Origin: JAICLL01 sp035252155
GTDB taxonomy: Bacteria; Planctomycetota; Planctomycetia; Pirellulales; JAICIG01
Assembly: GCA_035252155.1 (NCBI GenBank)
Contig: DATFDL010000195.1
Span: 1 to 13,055, forward strand
Direction of reading: 5' to 3'
Length of the DNA stretch: 13,055 bases
Part shown: positions 7,593-13,055 of the stretch, piece after piece
Numbering within the stretch: position 1 is the stretch's first letter
Layout: each line of letters opens with the position of its first letter
Position numbers and translations under genes: made by a program
The notes under the pieces: model-generated
Told to the model about the DNA's origin: nothing
What the model saw: only the letters and a program-made list of their open reading frames with translations
Database searches by the model: none

Positions 7593-8318
7593 CTAGGCAA
7601 TGCCGAGCGCGCTGCAACTCTCTTCGTAGCTTTTTTCCAGATCGAGCGGGATGGCGAGGTCGTCGGCCAACCATAAGGGCATGGTGGGAAGCGGTTCTTG
7701 CAAAGACAGCGTCTGGGCCCAAGCCTCCAGCCGCCATTCATCCGCTTGCTTGGTCATGCGGCAGGCACTGCAATAAAGTTGTTCCGAGCCAACACGCGGA
7801 TCTGACCGGCCGAGGAAATCAAGTAATTCCCCGTAGAGATTCCTCGTGCGCGTGGTGACGATATCGACGATCACGACCGACACGCGCTCGCGCAACAATC
7901 CCGCGCATTTGGCGACGAACGCCCGACGACTCTCCGGGCGGTCCTTGTTGGAAGGACTCACGATCTCCACCGCCGCCACCAAACGTGCGCGCCGCCGTCG
8001 ATCGTAAATCTGGACTTCGTAGACTTCCTCTGCGGGTAGATCGCTGGCAACCACCAGCGTCGGCTGCGGCGGCGCCCAGACGGCGGTCGCAACGCCTCCA
8101 TTGCCTTCCTCGTGTTGGCGGAAAGCGACTTCGTCGCGCTCGAACGTGATGACGTCGATTTCCGCGCTCCTTCCCGAATGAACGCGAGGCTCGGCGAAAT
8201 AACCGGCTGGCAATTTGCCGCGCAGGCCGGCAACGATCATGACAGGCCACGTCGCGTGCATCGCTTCCCAATGGTATTCGTCGTCCAGCGGCGAACGGAA
8301 ATGGTCGTGTAACGGCAT
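7593..8318 (-). CDS. DUF4058 family protein
   Basis: A 241-residue soluble protein without signal peptide or membrane helix. ATG 8318 has a clear AGGAG 6 bases upstream. It matches DUF4058 along its length: N-terminal MPLHDHFRSPLDDEYHWEAMH, then LPAGYFAEPRVHSG (36-49), IDVITFE (54-60), VEIVSPSNKDRPESRRAFVAK (117-137) and VIVDIVTTRTRNLYGELL (149-166). The family is common in planctomycetes and cyanobacteria and has no settled function. The order of an IDV strand, then VEIVSPSNK, then VVIVDIV recalls Uma2-type PD-(D/E)xK folds. That makes a nuclease-like fold an inference worth testing, not a call. It is separated by 76 bases from the E1-like gene upstream and 91 bases from the propeller gene downstream, so it may have its own transcript. 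Confidence 0.9.
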   Translation of the reverse strand: MPLHDHFRSPLDDEYHWEAMHATWPVMIVAGLRGKLPAGYFAEPRVHSGRSAEIDVITFERDEVAFRQHEEGNGGVATAVWAPPQPTLVVASDLPAEEVYEVQIYDRRRRARLVAAVEIVSPSNKDRPESRRAFVAKCAGLLRERVSVVIVDIVTTRTRNLYGELLDFLGRSDPRVGSEQLYCSACRMTKQADEWRLEAWAQTLSLQEPLPTMPLWLADDLAIPLDLEKSYEESCSALGIA

Positions 8319-8394
8319 GGGGTGCTCCTGAAAGGCGGACTGCTTCTATTCTATCTCGACTGCTTTGGGCGTCGATTCTGCACATTCGAGCAGG

Positions 8395-9168
8395 CTAAAT
8401 CTTTGGCGCGAAACTCTTGTGCGCACCGCACGCCGCACAGTCTTCGCGGCGAGCGATCGGCAGCGTGCGAAAACTCATGTCGCGCAGATCGCCGAGCAGA
8501 AGCCGCCCGGCCAACGGCTCGCCGAATCCCGCGACCAGCTTGATCACTTCCATCGCCGCGAGCGATCCAACCGTACACGAGACCGCGCTGATTACCGGAA
8601 ACTGCCGCTTCCAGTTGGGTGGCGGCTCGGGATACAGGCACGCCAAGCACGGCGTCTGGCCGGGCAGGACCGTCAGCAAGCGGGCCTCGAGATCGTACAT
8701 CGAGCAGTCGACCAGCGGCTTCCGCTGCCGCACCGCTTCCCGATTCATCAGTAGCCGCTCCGCGAACTGTGGAGCCGCGCTCACCACCACGTCGCATCGG
8801 CTGACCAGATCGGCGGCGTTGACCTCGCTGATATTCTCGCCGACAGTCTCGATCTCAACGTGCGGATTCAGCTCGCGCAGACGACGCGCGGCGGTCTCGA
8901 CGCGCGGCAGCCCGATACTCTCCGTCGTCATCAGCAATTGGCGGTTGAGATCGTCCAGCCGCGCGTTGCCCGCATGAGCCAGAATCAGCCGGCCGACGCC
9001 CGCCGCCGCCAGTTGCAGCGCCGCCGATCCTCCCACGCCCCCGACGCGAGAGACCAGCACCGTCGCTGCTTTTAGCCGGCGCTGACCTTCCAGACCAAAG
9101 TCGCGTACCGTCAACTGCCACTCGTAGCGGGCCAGTTCGTCAGTAGTCAGTTCGGGAAGCGGTTTCAT
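8395..9168 (-). CDS. HesA/MoeB/ThiF-family (E1-like) adenylyltransferase
   Basis: A 257-residue cytoplasmic protein of the E1-like family, which adenylates the C-terminal glycine of MoaD- or ThiS-type proteins. Visible features are a leading helix (RYEWQLTVRDFGLEGQRRL, 14-32), the nucleotide loop RVGGVGG (41-47), AAAGVG (54-59), LDDLNRQLLM (71-80), zinc cysteines C174/C177 and C244/C247, and VGSLAAMEVIKL (200-211). Length and layout fit MoeB/HesA. Positions normally giving acidic contacts to ATP and magnesium differ: the DxD after the second strand reads LAHAGNARLDD and the DCxDN segment reads VSAAPQF. This variant resembles HesA-like proteins more than E. coli MoeB. The MoaD-like gene 166 bases upstream is the likely partner, although a palindromic repeat lies between. 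ATG 9168 has no obvious Shine-Dalgarno. Family is sure; exact carrier and activity are not. Confidence 0.88.
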   Translation of the reverse strand: MKPLPELTTDELARYEWQLTVRDFGLEGQRRLKAATVLVSRVGGVGGSAALQLAAAGVGRLILAHAGNARLDDLNRQLLMTTESIGLPRVETAARRLRELNPHVEIETVGENISEVNAADLVSRCDVVVSAAPQFAERLLMNREAVRQRKPLVDCSMYDLEARLLTVLPGQTPCLACLYPEPPPNWKRQFPVISAVSCTVGSLAAMEVIKLVAGFGEPLAGRLLLGDLRDMSFRTLPIARREDCAACGAHKSFAPKI

Positions 9169-9227
9169 TAAATCTTATCGAATGCAGCGTCGAAAGTAAT
9201 CTACCGGCTGAAGTTGGCGGCAGCAAA

Positions 9228-9302
9228 GTAGCCCCGGCACTCCGTGACGGGGAGCGGTCGCCAAAGGCGACGGCCATCTCCGCCACGGAGTGTCGGAGCT
9301 AC
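9228..9302. repeat. Palindromic intergenic repeat, copy 2 (full hairpin)
   Basis: Bases 9228-9253 and the reverse complement of 9277-9302 align over 26 positions with four transition differences. Between them GTCGCC-AAA-GGCGAC (9258-9272) forms an inner 6-bp stem. An outer pair, atctaccggc at 9199-9208 and its exact complement at 9308-9317, brackets the element. The right arm is identical to 3531-3556. It lies between the MoaD-like and E1-like genes, where it could end or stabilise the upstream transcript. It resembles REP- or MITE-like elements, with no coding capacity. Confidence 0.85.
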
Positions 9303-9334
9303 CATGCGCCGGTAGATCATTTTCAGCGGGTTGC

Positions 9335-9619
9335 CTACCCTCCAGCGATCGGCGGCAACAGCAGGATGGTATCTTCTTGCCGCAGAACGATCGCCCCTGC
9401 CTGCCGCGAGGACAATGCGGTGCCATTGATCGCCACCAGCAGGCTGCTCTGCACCTGCCCCGCCGCGCCGAAGAGATGCGGCCGCGCCGGATCGCCGTAG
9501 CGCTGCCCCAGTTCGCTGAGCAGCATCGCCACAGTGCTTCCTTCCGGCAGCTCGATGAGGTCGTTCGCCCGACCGGTCGCCGTCTGGAGTTGTCCAGCAA
9601 ATTCGACGCGAACGTTCAT
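9335..9619 (-). CDS. MoaD/ThiS-family ubiquitin-like sulfur carrier
   Basis: A 94-residue protein with the MoaD/ThiS beta-grasp pattern: N-terminal strand VRVEFAGQLQ, helix STVAMLLSELGQRYG, central strand SLLVAINGTAL, then DTILLLPPIAGG. It ends exactly in Gly-Gly, as needed for adenylation and thiocarboxylation, and LLPPIAGG is typical of MoaD. In molybdopterin synthesis the thiocarboxylated tail donates sulfur together with MoaE. Its ATG shares one base with the modC stop (TGATG), implying translational coupling to the transporter. The E1-like protein downstream is the obvious activating enzyme. No moaE is in the window. ThiS or another carrier role is possible, but the mod neighbours favour molybdopterin. 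Confidence 0.88.
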   Translation of the reverse strand: MNVRVEFAGQLQTATGRANDLIELPEGSTVAMLLSELGQRYGDPARPHLFGAAGQVQSSLLVAINGTALSSRQAGAIVLRQEDTILLLPPIAGG

Positions 9620-10347
9620 CAGACGGTCCCTTCGACTTTGGTTACAGCGGGCGCGGACATGCCCGCGGTCGCATCAAAATGGTCATCGCGTGCGGCAAGC
9701 AGCGTGAGCGCGCGCTCTGTCACCCGGCGGGATTCGATCACCAGCAAGCGTTCGGCCAGCGCCCGCGCCTCGGTTCGGCTGTGCGTGATGTGTAGTGTCG
9801 TCAGACCGCGCTCGCGCTGCACCGAACGCAGCAGTTCGCAGAGTCGGTCGCGAGTCGTTTCGTCAAGGGCCTTGAGGGGCTCATCCAGCAGCAGCGCCCG
9901 CGGATCGAACGCCAGTGCCCGCCCGAGCGCGACCCGCTGTGCTTCGCCGCCGCTTAGATGGTGGATGAGCCGCGCGAGTAGCCCTTCAATTCCCAGTACG
10001 TGCGATAGCTCCTCCACTCGGTCGCGGATCAGCGTCCGTGCGGCGCGCCGAATTCGCAGGGCGAACTCCAGGTTTTCGCGTACGGTCATCGTGGGAAACA
10101 GCCCCAGATCCTGGGGTACGTAACCAATGCCGCGGTTCGCGGGTTTCCAAAGGGTAACATCCACGCCTGCGACGACCACGCTGCCCCGTTCGACCGTCCG
10201 CAACCCGCAGATCGCTTCCGCGATGGTCGTCTTTCCCTGCCCCGTGCCTCCCATCAGAACCGCGTATCCGCCGGTGGGCACAGTCAGGCTGACATCGCGC
10301 AGGACGAATGGACCGGAGCGGATCGACACATTGCGCAGCTCGATCAT
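9619..10347 (-). CDS. modC: ABC transporter ATPase, molybdate/tungstate type (ModC-like)
   Basis: A 242-residue ATPase with all core motifs: Walker A GGTGQGKTT (33-41), Q-loop Gln79 in YVPQDLGLFP, signature LSGGEAQ (131-137), Walker B ALLLDE (151-156), D-loop KALD (159-162) and switch His189. It powers import by coupling ATP hydrolysis to the ModB-like permease. It ends at about 242 residues, so it lacks the C-terminal molybdate-binding (TOBE/Mop) domain of long ModC proteins. Such short forms are seen in tungstate/molybdate importers. ATG 10347 overlaps the modB stop by 4 bases (ATGA) and an AGGTGA motif lies just upstream. Mo versus W specificity cannot be read from the ATPase. Confidence 0.9.
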   Translation of the reverse strand: MIELRNVSIRSGPFVLRDVSLTVPTGGYAVLMGGTGQGKTTIAEAICGLRTVERGSVVVAGVDVTLWKPANRGIGYVPQDLGLFPTMTVRENLEFALRIRRAARTLIRDRVEELSHVLGIEGLLARLIHHLSGGEAQRVALGRALAFDPRALLLDEPLKALDETTRDRLCELLRSVQRERGLTTLHITHSRTEARALAERLLVIESRRVTERALTLLAARDDHFDATAGMSAPAVTKVEGTV

Positions 10348-11222
10348 CGGCTCACCTCTCGGCCCATCAGCCGCACGATGCCCAACACCGCCATCGCCGC
10401 CATGACCATCAGCAGCGACACCGCCACCGCCGCCTCGAGCTGGCCGACGCTCAGCTCAAGAAACACCGTCGTCGAGAGCACTTCGGTTCGCATTCGCGTC
10501 GCCCCAGCAAAGACCAGGATCGGTCCGAATTCGCCCAACGAGCGGGCCCAGGCAATCGTGAACGCCGCAATCAGTCCCCGCCACGCCTGTGGCAGCACGA
10601 CCTGCAAGAAAGCCTGGCTTCGGCGGCAGCCGAGCGTCAGCGCCACCTGCTCCGCACGCGGGTCGATCTGATCAAACGTGACCCGCATCGTCTGCACCGC
10701 AAACGCGCACGCCACGGCAAACTGGGCCAGAACGACCGCGGGCTGCCGATACGTCACGTGAAAGCCGAGGTGTTGCTGAAGCCAATCCTCCAGATTGCCC
10801 CCGGCAATTGGCAAATGAAACAGAATCAGCAGGCTCAGCCCGATCACCAGCGGCGGCAGTACAATCGGCACATCGAGCGCCGTATCGATCAACCAGCGCC
10901 CGCGGAACTGAAACCGCGACAGCAAATATCCCAATGGCGTCGCCACCCAGATCGACAGCAGTGCCGAAATGGTGCAACTGATCAGGGTCAAACGCACGGC
11001 AAACCGGATCTCCGGTTTCGCTAGCGCGGTTGCAAAATGTGCGGGCGACGTGTAGGCCAGATCGGCGACCAGCATGGCGACGATCAACAGGATATAGCTG
11101 CCTCCCAGCCCGCCCATCAAGGCCAGGAAGGGAAAATCCGATCCGGCCCGATGGGCTTGCTCGGCTGCTGCGGTTCCGGCGGTCGGGGCCGGCTGCGATG
11201 GGGGCGGATCTCGATGAGGCAT
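10344..11222 (-). CDS. modB: ABC transporter permease, molybdate/tungstate type (ModB-like)
   Basis: A 292-residue inner-membrane protein with about six helices (near 32-56, 74-100, 111-138, 161-179, 214-238 and 262-285). The cytoplasmic coupling loop has the EAA-type pattern RAEQVALTLGCRRSQAFLQVVLP compressed into residues 189-211, followed by ARSLGEFGPILVFAG (226-240), typical of ModB/CysT-like permeases. The first 30 residues are a Pro/Ala-rich cytoplasmic extension not needed for the fold. It overlaps modC by 4 bases and should pair with ModC as the membrane channel. The matching binding protein lies 979 bases upstream, beyond a toxin-antitoxin pair. A later start cannot be excluded because no Shine-Dalgarno precedes ATG 11222. 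Confidence 0.9.
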   Translation of the reverse strand: MPHRDPPPSQPAPTAGTAAAEQAHRAGSDFPFLALMGGLGGSYILLIVAMLVADLAYTSPAHFATALAKPEIRFAVRLTLISCTISALLSIWVATPLGYLLSRFQFRGRWLIDTALDVPIVLPPLVIGLSLLILFHLPIAGGNLEDWLQQHLGFHVTYRQPAVVLAQFAVACAFAVQTMRVTFDQIDPRAEQVALTLGCRRSQAFLQVVLPQAWRGLIAAFTIAWARSLGEFGPILVFAGATRMRTEVLSTTVFLELSVGQLEAAVAVSLLMVMAAMAVLGIVRLMGREVSR

Positions 11223-11224
11223 GG

Positions 11225-11238
11225 CAATCGCGATTGTA
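11225..11238 (-). promoter_or_regulatory. Possible modB promoter -10 with overlapping palindrome
   Basis: TACAAT on the minus strand (11238-11233) lies 10 bases before the modB ATG. A perfect 12-bp palindrome, CAATCGCGATTG (11225-11236), overlaps it. If used, the message would be nearly leaderless, consistent with the missing ribosome site. The palindrome does not match the ModE operator pattern I know. No strong -35 box is seen. Confidence 0.3.
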
Positions 11239-11297
11239 ACCTGAGTCCGCCGCTGCCGCGAATGAGGCGGTTGAGCGATATGCTGACGGAGATAAAC

Positions 11298-11426
11298 TCA
11301 GCGGAAGAATCGCTCGAAACTCCTCAACTGCTCGAGCGATGTCCTTTCCAACGTCGCTGTGCGAAGATGGTCGATCATCTTCAACTGTCGCTCGAATTCC
11401 GCTCTCAATGGCGGGTACTCGAACAT
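11298..11426 (-). CDS. Short ORF directly after the PIN gene (possible small protein or frameshifted tail)
   Basis: A 42-residue frame starts at ATG 11426, four bases after the PIN stop codon. Its composition looks protein-like and helical (EFERQLKMIDHL, TSLEQLRSFERFF), with Glu, Arg and Leu dominant. The same frame stays open upstream across the PIN stop, so it could be a natural tail of the PIN protein displaced by a frameshift. It could also be a chance ORF. No known family is recognised and the ribosome site is weak. Confidence 0.3.
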   Translation of the reverse strand: MFEYPPLRAEFERQLKMIDHLRTATLERTSLEQLRSFERFFR

Positions 11427-11430
11427 CGTC

Positions 11431-11796
11431 TCAAGCCCAATTTGATTCTCGCTCTTCGGTCGTGTGGAATTCGACGCACTTCGCACGCTTGGCGGCCGCG
11501 ACGTGGATTGCATCGCAAGCACCCAGACCGAACTGACAGGCTTCGCGCAAGGCGTCCTGCAGAAGTTGCTTTGAAACGGCGACCCGCCGGACATTGGTGA
11601 AAAACGCCTCATAGAAAGCGACTTCATCCCGGAAGCCGTGATAGGTTGGCTTGGGGAGGACCTCGAGGCGCGCCAGGTCTTTTGTAATGAAAACCCGCTT
11701 CGGCTCGTCGAGCAGGCGCAAGGCAACATCCGAGATATCGGGCACACCGCAGGCTGCGGCAATCAGAACGCCTGCGTCGACAAAGGTCCGGGTCAC
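11431..11796 (-). CDS. PIN-domain ribonuclease toxin (VapC-like)
   Basis: A 121-residue PIN protein. The start is GTG 11796 (MTRTFVDAGVLIAAA); a GGAGG 8 bases upstream lies inside the end of the antitoxin gene, and a second GGAGG abuts the start. Acidic active-site candidates are Asp7 in FVDAGV, Glu45 in LEVLPKP, Asp95 in ACDAIHVAAA and Glu114 in HTTEE. This matches VapC-type toxins, which cut tRNA or rRNA with divalent metal and are held inactive by an antitoxin from the same operon. The gene ends soon after TTEERES, somewhat earlier than relatives I recall near 135-145 residues, and a protein-like frame follows. It sits between modA and modB with no evident role in metal uptake. Confidence 0.87.
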   Translation of the reverse strand: MTRTFVDAGVLIAAACGVPDISDVALRLLDEPKRVFITKDLARLEVLPKPTYHGFRDEVAFYEAFFTNVRRVAVSKQLLQDALREACQFGLGACDAIHVAAAKRAKCVEFHTTEERESNWA

Positions 11797-11799
11797 CTC

Positions 11800-12048
11800 C
11801 TAAGCCTCCGCACCGCGTTCACCACGGCGCTCGATCAGATCTTGCTCGATTTGCTCCCATTCAAGCAACCGCCGACCGCTGGCAAGTATTCTCTCGCGGA
11901 TTCTCCAGAGCCGCCGGCCGAATTCTATTTGCGGTACGAAGCGTTCTTTTGCTTCCCTTGCCGTCTGGTCCGGAATCGCGTCTCCGAGGCGTAGCGTTTC
12001 GTCGCGAGCCGTTGCACTCATCCGCTTCGAGTTCTGCCGTTTGTGCAT
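11800..12048 (-). CDS. Antitoxin of the PIN toxin
   Basis: An 82-residue protein starting at ATG 12048, with GGAG 7 bases upstream. Upstream in-frame ATGs at 12102 and 12078 lack a site and give an unlikely extension. The stop is 3 bases before the toxin start, the usual antitoxin-toxin order. The C-terminal part FGRRLWRIRERILASG, then LLEWEQIEQDLIERRG, is the helical tail pattern seen in many antitoxins beside PIN toxins, the part that blocks the nuclease. The N-terminal 30 residues are basic and may bind operator DNA, but no clear ribbon-helix-helix or AbrB motif is visible. Such pairs are usually autoregulated. A TATATG element at 12075-12080 could be its -10 box, weakly supported. Confidence 0.8.
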   Translation of the reverse strand: MHKRQNSKRMSATARDETLRLGDAIPDQTAREAKERFVPQIEFGRRLWRIRERILASGRRLLEWEQIEQDLIERRGERGAEA

Positions 12049-12200
12049 GTCATCGCTCCCGTAGACAGCAATGAGCATATAGCGATCGGCAGCGCCACGC
12101 AACCAGGTATGCGCGGCCGCTGGCCGCCATCACGCGACAACGCCGCAAGTCCGACCGTTCGTAACCTGGGCGGGAATGATCGTCGTCGTTGCGCGACACG

Positions 12201-13055
12201 TCAATCATTGGAGCCATCCTCCCCTTCCAGCCAACGAAAACCCTCGCTGGTGAAATTCTCTTTCGACGACTCCGTGCGGATCGCGTGTAACAGACGCTCG
12301 CCCAATTGGCGATGGTCCGAGTCCTTCGCCACGCCGTAAGGCTGCGTCGCCACCGAACACGGAATCCCCTGAATGCGGATCGCGTCCAAAAACTCGGCCG
12401 CGCCGGCCGCGTTGCTCAGGTAAGCCACCGCCGCGTCGAGCGAACCGCTCCGCATCTGATTGACCAGCATGTCACCGGTCGGCGTTTGCACCACGACATT
12501 CTTCATCACTTCAGTCTTCACACCACTCTCGGCAAACGTTCGCTGCGTGATCCATCCCATCGCACACTGCTTTTCGTGCCCGATGCCGACCCGCAGGCCG
12601 GGCTTGCTCAGATCGTCGAGCGACTTGATGCCATGCGGATTGCCTTTCTGCACCAGGATCACCAGCTCGTTCTGCGATACAGCCTCTGTACTGGGGAAGA
12701 TGTCTTTCACCTGATTCATGAATTCCGCGTCACAGGCGAAATACGCGTCAGGCACCTCGCCCGCTTTCATCTGGGCGACCAGTATGCCGCAGCCGTTGTA
12801 AACCCGCGTGACCTTGACGCCTTCTCGGCGTTCAAACTCGGCGATCGTCTCCTCGATCGCCGGCCGCAGCATCGACCCGGCGTAGAGGGTCAACTCCGGC
12901 TGCTCGCTCCAGAGATCGCCCTCGACCGGCTCGAAGCCAAACTCCTGATACCGCACCAGCCCCCTGTCGCGGGCGCTGAGATAACGGGCAAAATGCACAG
13001 CCGCCCGCGGACGAGTGCTCGATTTCAGCAGTGCCACCGCCACCCGCGATTGAAT
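12201..13055 (-). CDS. modA: Molybdate/tungstate ABC transporter substrate-binding protein, apparently tandem-domain (5' end beyond window)
   Basis: The frame is open to the right edge (284 codons visible), so the start is outside; the GTG at 13043 is internal. Residues 1-47 look like the end of one binding-protein domain: helix PRAAVHFARYLSARDRG, then EFGFEP, the usual ModA C-terminal pattern. From about residue 53 a second domain begins (ELTLYAGSMLRPAIEETIAEF) and is complete: YNGCGILVAQMKAGEVPDAYFACD, LVILVQKGNPHGI, LRVGIGHEKQCAMGW, TPTGDMLVNQMRSGSLDAAVAYLSN, and a final helix with FRWLEG. This is the type 2 periplasmic binding fold of ModA/WtpA. It should deliver oxyanion to ModBC. The stop is 152 bases before the antitoxin ATG. 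A GC-rich stem (12113-12118 with 12122-12127) in that gap has no U-tract. Confidence 0.88.
   Translation of the reverse strand: MQSRVAVALLKSSTRPRAAVHFARYLSARDRGLVRYQEFGFEPVEGDLWSEQPELTLYAGSMLRPAIEETIAEFERREGVKVTRVYNGCGILVAQMKAGEVPDAYFACDAEFMNQVKDIFPSTEAVSQNELVILVQKGNPHGIKSLDDLSKPGLRVGIGHEKQCAMGWITQRTFAESGVKTEVMKNVVVQTPTGDMLVNQMRSGSLDAAVAYLSNAAGAAEFLDAIRIQGIPCSVATQPYGVAKDSDHRQLGERLLHAIRTESSKENFTSEGFRWLEGEDGSND

Noticed and set aside
9228..9302. The palindromic repeat as part of a CRISPR array
   Set aside because: There are only two unequal copies 5.7 kb apart, with no regular spacers and no cas genes.
10308..11024. A 238-codon plus-strand frame antisense to modB
   Set aside because: It is His/Arg/Gln-rich shadow translation across the permease gene, without any domain.
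12113..12127. GC-rich stem-loop after modA as an intrinsic terminator
   Set aside because: The 6-bp stem lacks a following U-tract on the minus strand, and such short stems are common in GC-rich DNA.
13041..13043. GTG 13043 as the true start of the binding protein
   Set aside because: The frame stays open to the edge, and residues before and after it continue the end of a first binding-protein domain with no signal peptide.

Overview
The window looks like chromosomal DNA of a planctomycete, probably near the Pirellulales. This is inferred from gene content, not from a marker gene. The clues are GC-rich genes, a very large secreted methyltransferase/PQQ-propeller/LamG protein, DUF4058, an exported dimethylformamidase-like protein, weak or absent Shine-Dalgarno sequences at several starts, and an intergenic palindromic repeat. 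Every supportable gene lies on the minus strand, so the window is transcribed from high to low coordinates. Long plus-strand ORFs are antisense shadows.

Right part (13055 to 8395): a molybdate/tungstate uptake and cofactor block. It starts with a ModA-type binding protein that runs off the right edge and appears to hold two tandem binding domains. A permease (modB) and an ATPase (modC) follow with a 4-base overlap. Then come a MoaD/ThiS-like protein ending in Gly-Gly (1-base overlap) and a HesA/MoeB/ThiF-like adenylyltransferase. Together they suggest oxyanion import feeding molybdopterin cofactor assembly. Two things interrupt the block: a VapC-like PIN toxin with its antitoxin between modA and modB, and a palindromic repeat between the MoaD-like and E1-like genes.

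Middle part (8318 to 2208): a DUF4058 protein, a 1308-residue secreted protein with an N-terminal methyltransferase domain, a PQQ-like propeller and a LamG domain, and a cysteine-containing exported protein with a C-terminal membrane anchor and no good ATG start. Between the last two lies a nested inverted-repeat region that shares 26 identical bases with the repeat at 9228-9302.

Left part (2085 to 1): a two-gene cassette of a small helical protein and an HNH nuclease, overlapping by 11 bases, then an exported dimethylformamidase beta-subunit-like protein cut off by the left edge.

No rRNA, tRNA, CRISPR array, transposase or phage gene is visible. I found no clear proof of a wholly new system. 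The best candidates for a second look are the HNH/partner cassette, the toxin-antitoxin pair inside the mod locus, the tandem-domain binding protein, the E1-like protein with an altered nucleotide site, and the repeat family.
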